DNA of 64,000 bases, from assembly GCA_035711845.1 (NCBI GenBank), contig DASTBU010000059.1, forward strand, positions 62,001 through 126,000, given 5' to 3'. How positions within the stretch are numbered: the stretch's first letter is position 1; every line of letters starts with the position of its first letter. Below are positions 62,430 to 64,000 of the stretch, one piece after another. This stretch comes from DASTBU01 sp035711845. Its GTDB lineage: Bacteria > Acidobacteriota > Vicinamibacteria > Vicinamibacterales > 2-12-FULL-66-21. The notes under the pieces were generated by a model. The model was not told the DNA's origin. It did not search any database and saw nothing but the letters and a program-made list of their open reading frames with translations. The position numbers and the translations under genes were made by a program.

Positions 62430-64000
62430 CTACCCCACTCCCACGAGGCCGAACCGCTGTTCCCAGCTCGAGCGGACGAACGCGACGAGCGGCTCTGCCT
62501 CTCGCGTGTCGTCGAGGGCGGCGACGGCTTCGCGTCGCGCCTCCTCCATGAGCTGATGATCGCGAAGCAGATCGCCGGCGCGGAGCGTGGGCATGCCGGA
62601 CTGGCGCGTGCCGAAGAAGTCGCCCGGTCCGCGCAGCGAGAGGTCGCGTTCCGCGATGACGAAGCCGTCGGTGGTTTCCGTGAGCGCCTTGAGGCGCTCG
62701 CGGCCGTGATCGGTCAGCGGGGACTGGTACAAGAGAACGCAGAACGACTGGTGCGGGCCGCGGCCGACCCGGCCGCGCAGCTGATGGAGCTGCGAGAGCC
62801 CGAACCGTTCGGCGTGCTCCACGAGCATGACCGACGCGTTCGACACGTCCACGCCGACTTCAACGACCGTCGTCGAGACCAGGATATGGATCTCGCCGCG
62901 GGCGAAAGCCTGCATGACCCGCTCCTTCGCATCCTGCTTGAGCCGGCCGTGGAGCAGCGCGACTTTGTACGCCGGAAAGACGTCCTGCGCGAGATGGTCC
63001 GCCATCTCGGTGGCGGCCCTGAGGTCCACCTTCTCGGACTCCTCGACGAGCGGATAGACCACGTAGGCCTGACGGCCAGCGTCGAGTTGCTGGCGGACGA
63101 ACTCGTAGATCTCCTCGCGCCGCGTCTCCGGTTTGGCGATGGTCTTGATAGGATGCCGGCCCGGTGGCATCTCGCGCATCACGGAGACGTCGAGGTCGCC
63201 GTAGGTGGTCAGCGCGAGCGTGCGCGGGATCGGCGTCGCTGTCATCACGAGCACGTCTGGGTGCATGCCCTTGGCGCGGAGCGCGGCCCGCTGCATGACG
63301 CCGAACCGGTGCTGCTCGTCGATGATGACCAGCCCGAGCTCGCGAAACGCGACCGGGTCCTCGACCAGTGCGTGGGTGCCGACGACGAGTTGGATCGATC
63401 CGCCGCCGAGCTCGCCGAGGATCTCGCGGCGCTTCCTCGCGGGGGTCGCGCCGGTCAGGAGCGTCATCCGGAAGCGCGAGGTCTCGAGCAGCCGGCGGAT
63501 CGTGATGAAGTGCTGCTCGGCCAGGATTTCCGTCGGCGCCATGAAGGCGACCTGGAACCCGTTCTCCATCGCGACGAGCGCGGCCATGAGCGCCACGATG
63601 GTCTTGCCCGATCCGACGTCCCCCTGCAGCAGCCGATTCATCGGGTGCGGTCGCTTCATGTCGTCGACGATTTCCGCAATCACCTTCTTCTGATCCCCGG
63701 TCAGCCGGAACGGCAGCACCCGGCGCGCGGCCTCGCGCACCTCGTCGGTGATCGTCACCGAGCGCGGCTTTCGCTCCGAGTCGGAGCGCCGCTTCCGCAG
63801 CACCAGACCAAGCTGGAACAGAAAGAACTCCTCGAAGATCAGCCGGCGCTGCGCCGGCGATCGAAACTGATTCAGCTCGGTGATGCTCGTCCCCTCCGGC
63901 GGGAAGTGGACGTCGCCGAGCGCGGTGCGCCGGTCGACGAGCCGCTGCCGCTTGCGGACGTCGGGCGGGAGCGGGTCCGGAAGAGTATCGGGGAGCTGGA
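62430..64000 (-). CDS. recG: ATP-dependent DNA helicase RecG, 5' end outside window
   Basis: The visible 523 residues are the C-terminal part of RecG; the frame stays open to the window edge. The segment FNQFRSPAQRRLIFEEFFLFQLGLVL-like (about 63800-63870) is the end of the wedge region. Helicase motifs: FRLTGDQKKVIAEI, GDVGSGKTIVALMA, IIDEQHRFGVMQR (DEQH), MTATPIPRTLALT, TTVVEVGVDVSNA and QLRGRVGRG. The C-terminal TRG region (LRGPGDFFGTRQSG) is intact. RecG remodels stalled forks and branched DNA. It is followed by rsmD and coaD, a common order. Confidence 0.97.
   Translation of the reverse strand, partial: QLPDTLPDPLPPDVRKRQRLVDRRTALGDVHFPPEGTSITELNQFRSPAQRRLIFEEFFLFQLGLVLRKRRSDSERKPRSVTITDEVREAARRVLPFRLTGDQKKVIAEIVDDMKRPHPMNRLLQGDVGSGKTIVALMAALVAMENGFQVAFMAPTEILAEQHFITIRRLLETSRFRMTLLTGATPARKRREILGELGGGSIQLVVGTHALVEDPVAFRELGLVIIDEQHRFGVMQRAALRAKGMHPDVLVMTATPIPRTLALTTYGDLDVSVMREMPPGRHPIKTIAKPETRREEIYEFVRQQLDAGRQAYVVYPLVEESEKVDLRAATEMADHLAQDVFPAYKVALLHGRLKQDAKERVMQAFARGEIHILVSTTVVEVGVDVSNASVMLVEHAERFGLSQLHQLRGRVGRGPHQSFCVLLYQSPLTDHGRERLKALTETTDGFVIAERDLSLRGPGDFFGTRQSGMPTLRAGDLLRDHQLMEEARREAVAALDDTREAEPLVAFVRSSWEQRFGLVGVG

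Overview
The window is high-GC bacterial chromosome. It most resembles an acidobacterium, probably of the Vicinamibacteria type. That placement is inference from gene content: five very large orphan ABC permeases of the acidobacterial ADOP type, a Ser/Thr kinase fused to TolB-like repeats, carboxypeptidase-regulatory-domain export proteins, BlaI/M56 pairs and a PadR-controlled permease. No rRNA or ribosomal-protein marker is present to confirm it. One tRNA (Pro, CGG) is present. No CRISPR array, phage or intact insertion sequence was seen.

Layout. 0-14 kb: an incomplete membrane-anchored protein, a two-domain VOC dioxygenase, an exported S9-type hydrolase, an outer-membrane barrel paired with a secreted protein that has kinase-like motifs, a two-gene PH-domain membrane pair, then a tight BlaI / M56 protease / B12-type radical SAM operon, a CHRD lipoprotein, a ZIP metal transporter and a CigR-like exported protein. 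14-28 kb: three ADOP permeases, an ArsR-SRPBCC-YciI-DUF1801 group, the kinase-TolB protein and a DUF4287/SRPBCC-like protein. 28-32 kb: aspartate kinase and a second BlaI/M56 operon whose protease is fused to a TonB C-terminal domain. 32.3-37 kb: a decayed zone with a dehydrogenase fragment, a transposase fragment and a broken tRNA-Pro copy, then an ADOP/PadR pair bounded by a perfect 21-bp direct repeat and the intact tRNA-Pro. This looks like a scar of insertion at the tRNA.

37-43 kb: surE, an MFS transporter, ferrochelatase, a large exported regulatory-domain protein and a TerC membrane protein. 43.3-51 kb: a proteostasis cluster hspR-cbpA-clpB-ftsH, with a HAIR-like dyad on its promoter, facing rho. 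51-58 kb: a CoA-binding protein divergent from an AmmeMemoRadiSam-type radical SAM enzyme, a DUF4241 lipoprotein, a GNAT remnant, the fifth ADOP and a DsbA-like lipoprotein. 57.4-64 kb, all on the minus strand: a nucleotidyltransferase pair, a GlcD-like FAD oxidase, an aminotransferase, coaD, rsmD and recG (cut by the window end).

A recurring non-coding theme is a set of seven low-complexity arrays built from short degenerate units. Six are intergenic and one lies inside a gene; three form long imperfect inverted repeats. No feature class explains them well, and they are the most unusual DNA-level signal here. At protein level, the secreted kinase-like protein beside an outer-membrane barrel and the BlaI-M56-radical SAM operon are the best candidates for an undescribed system.
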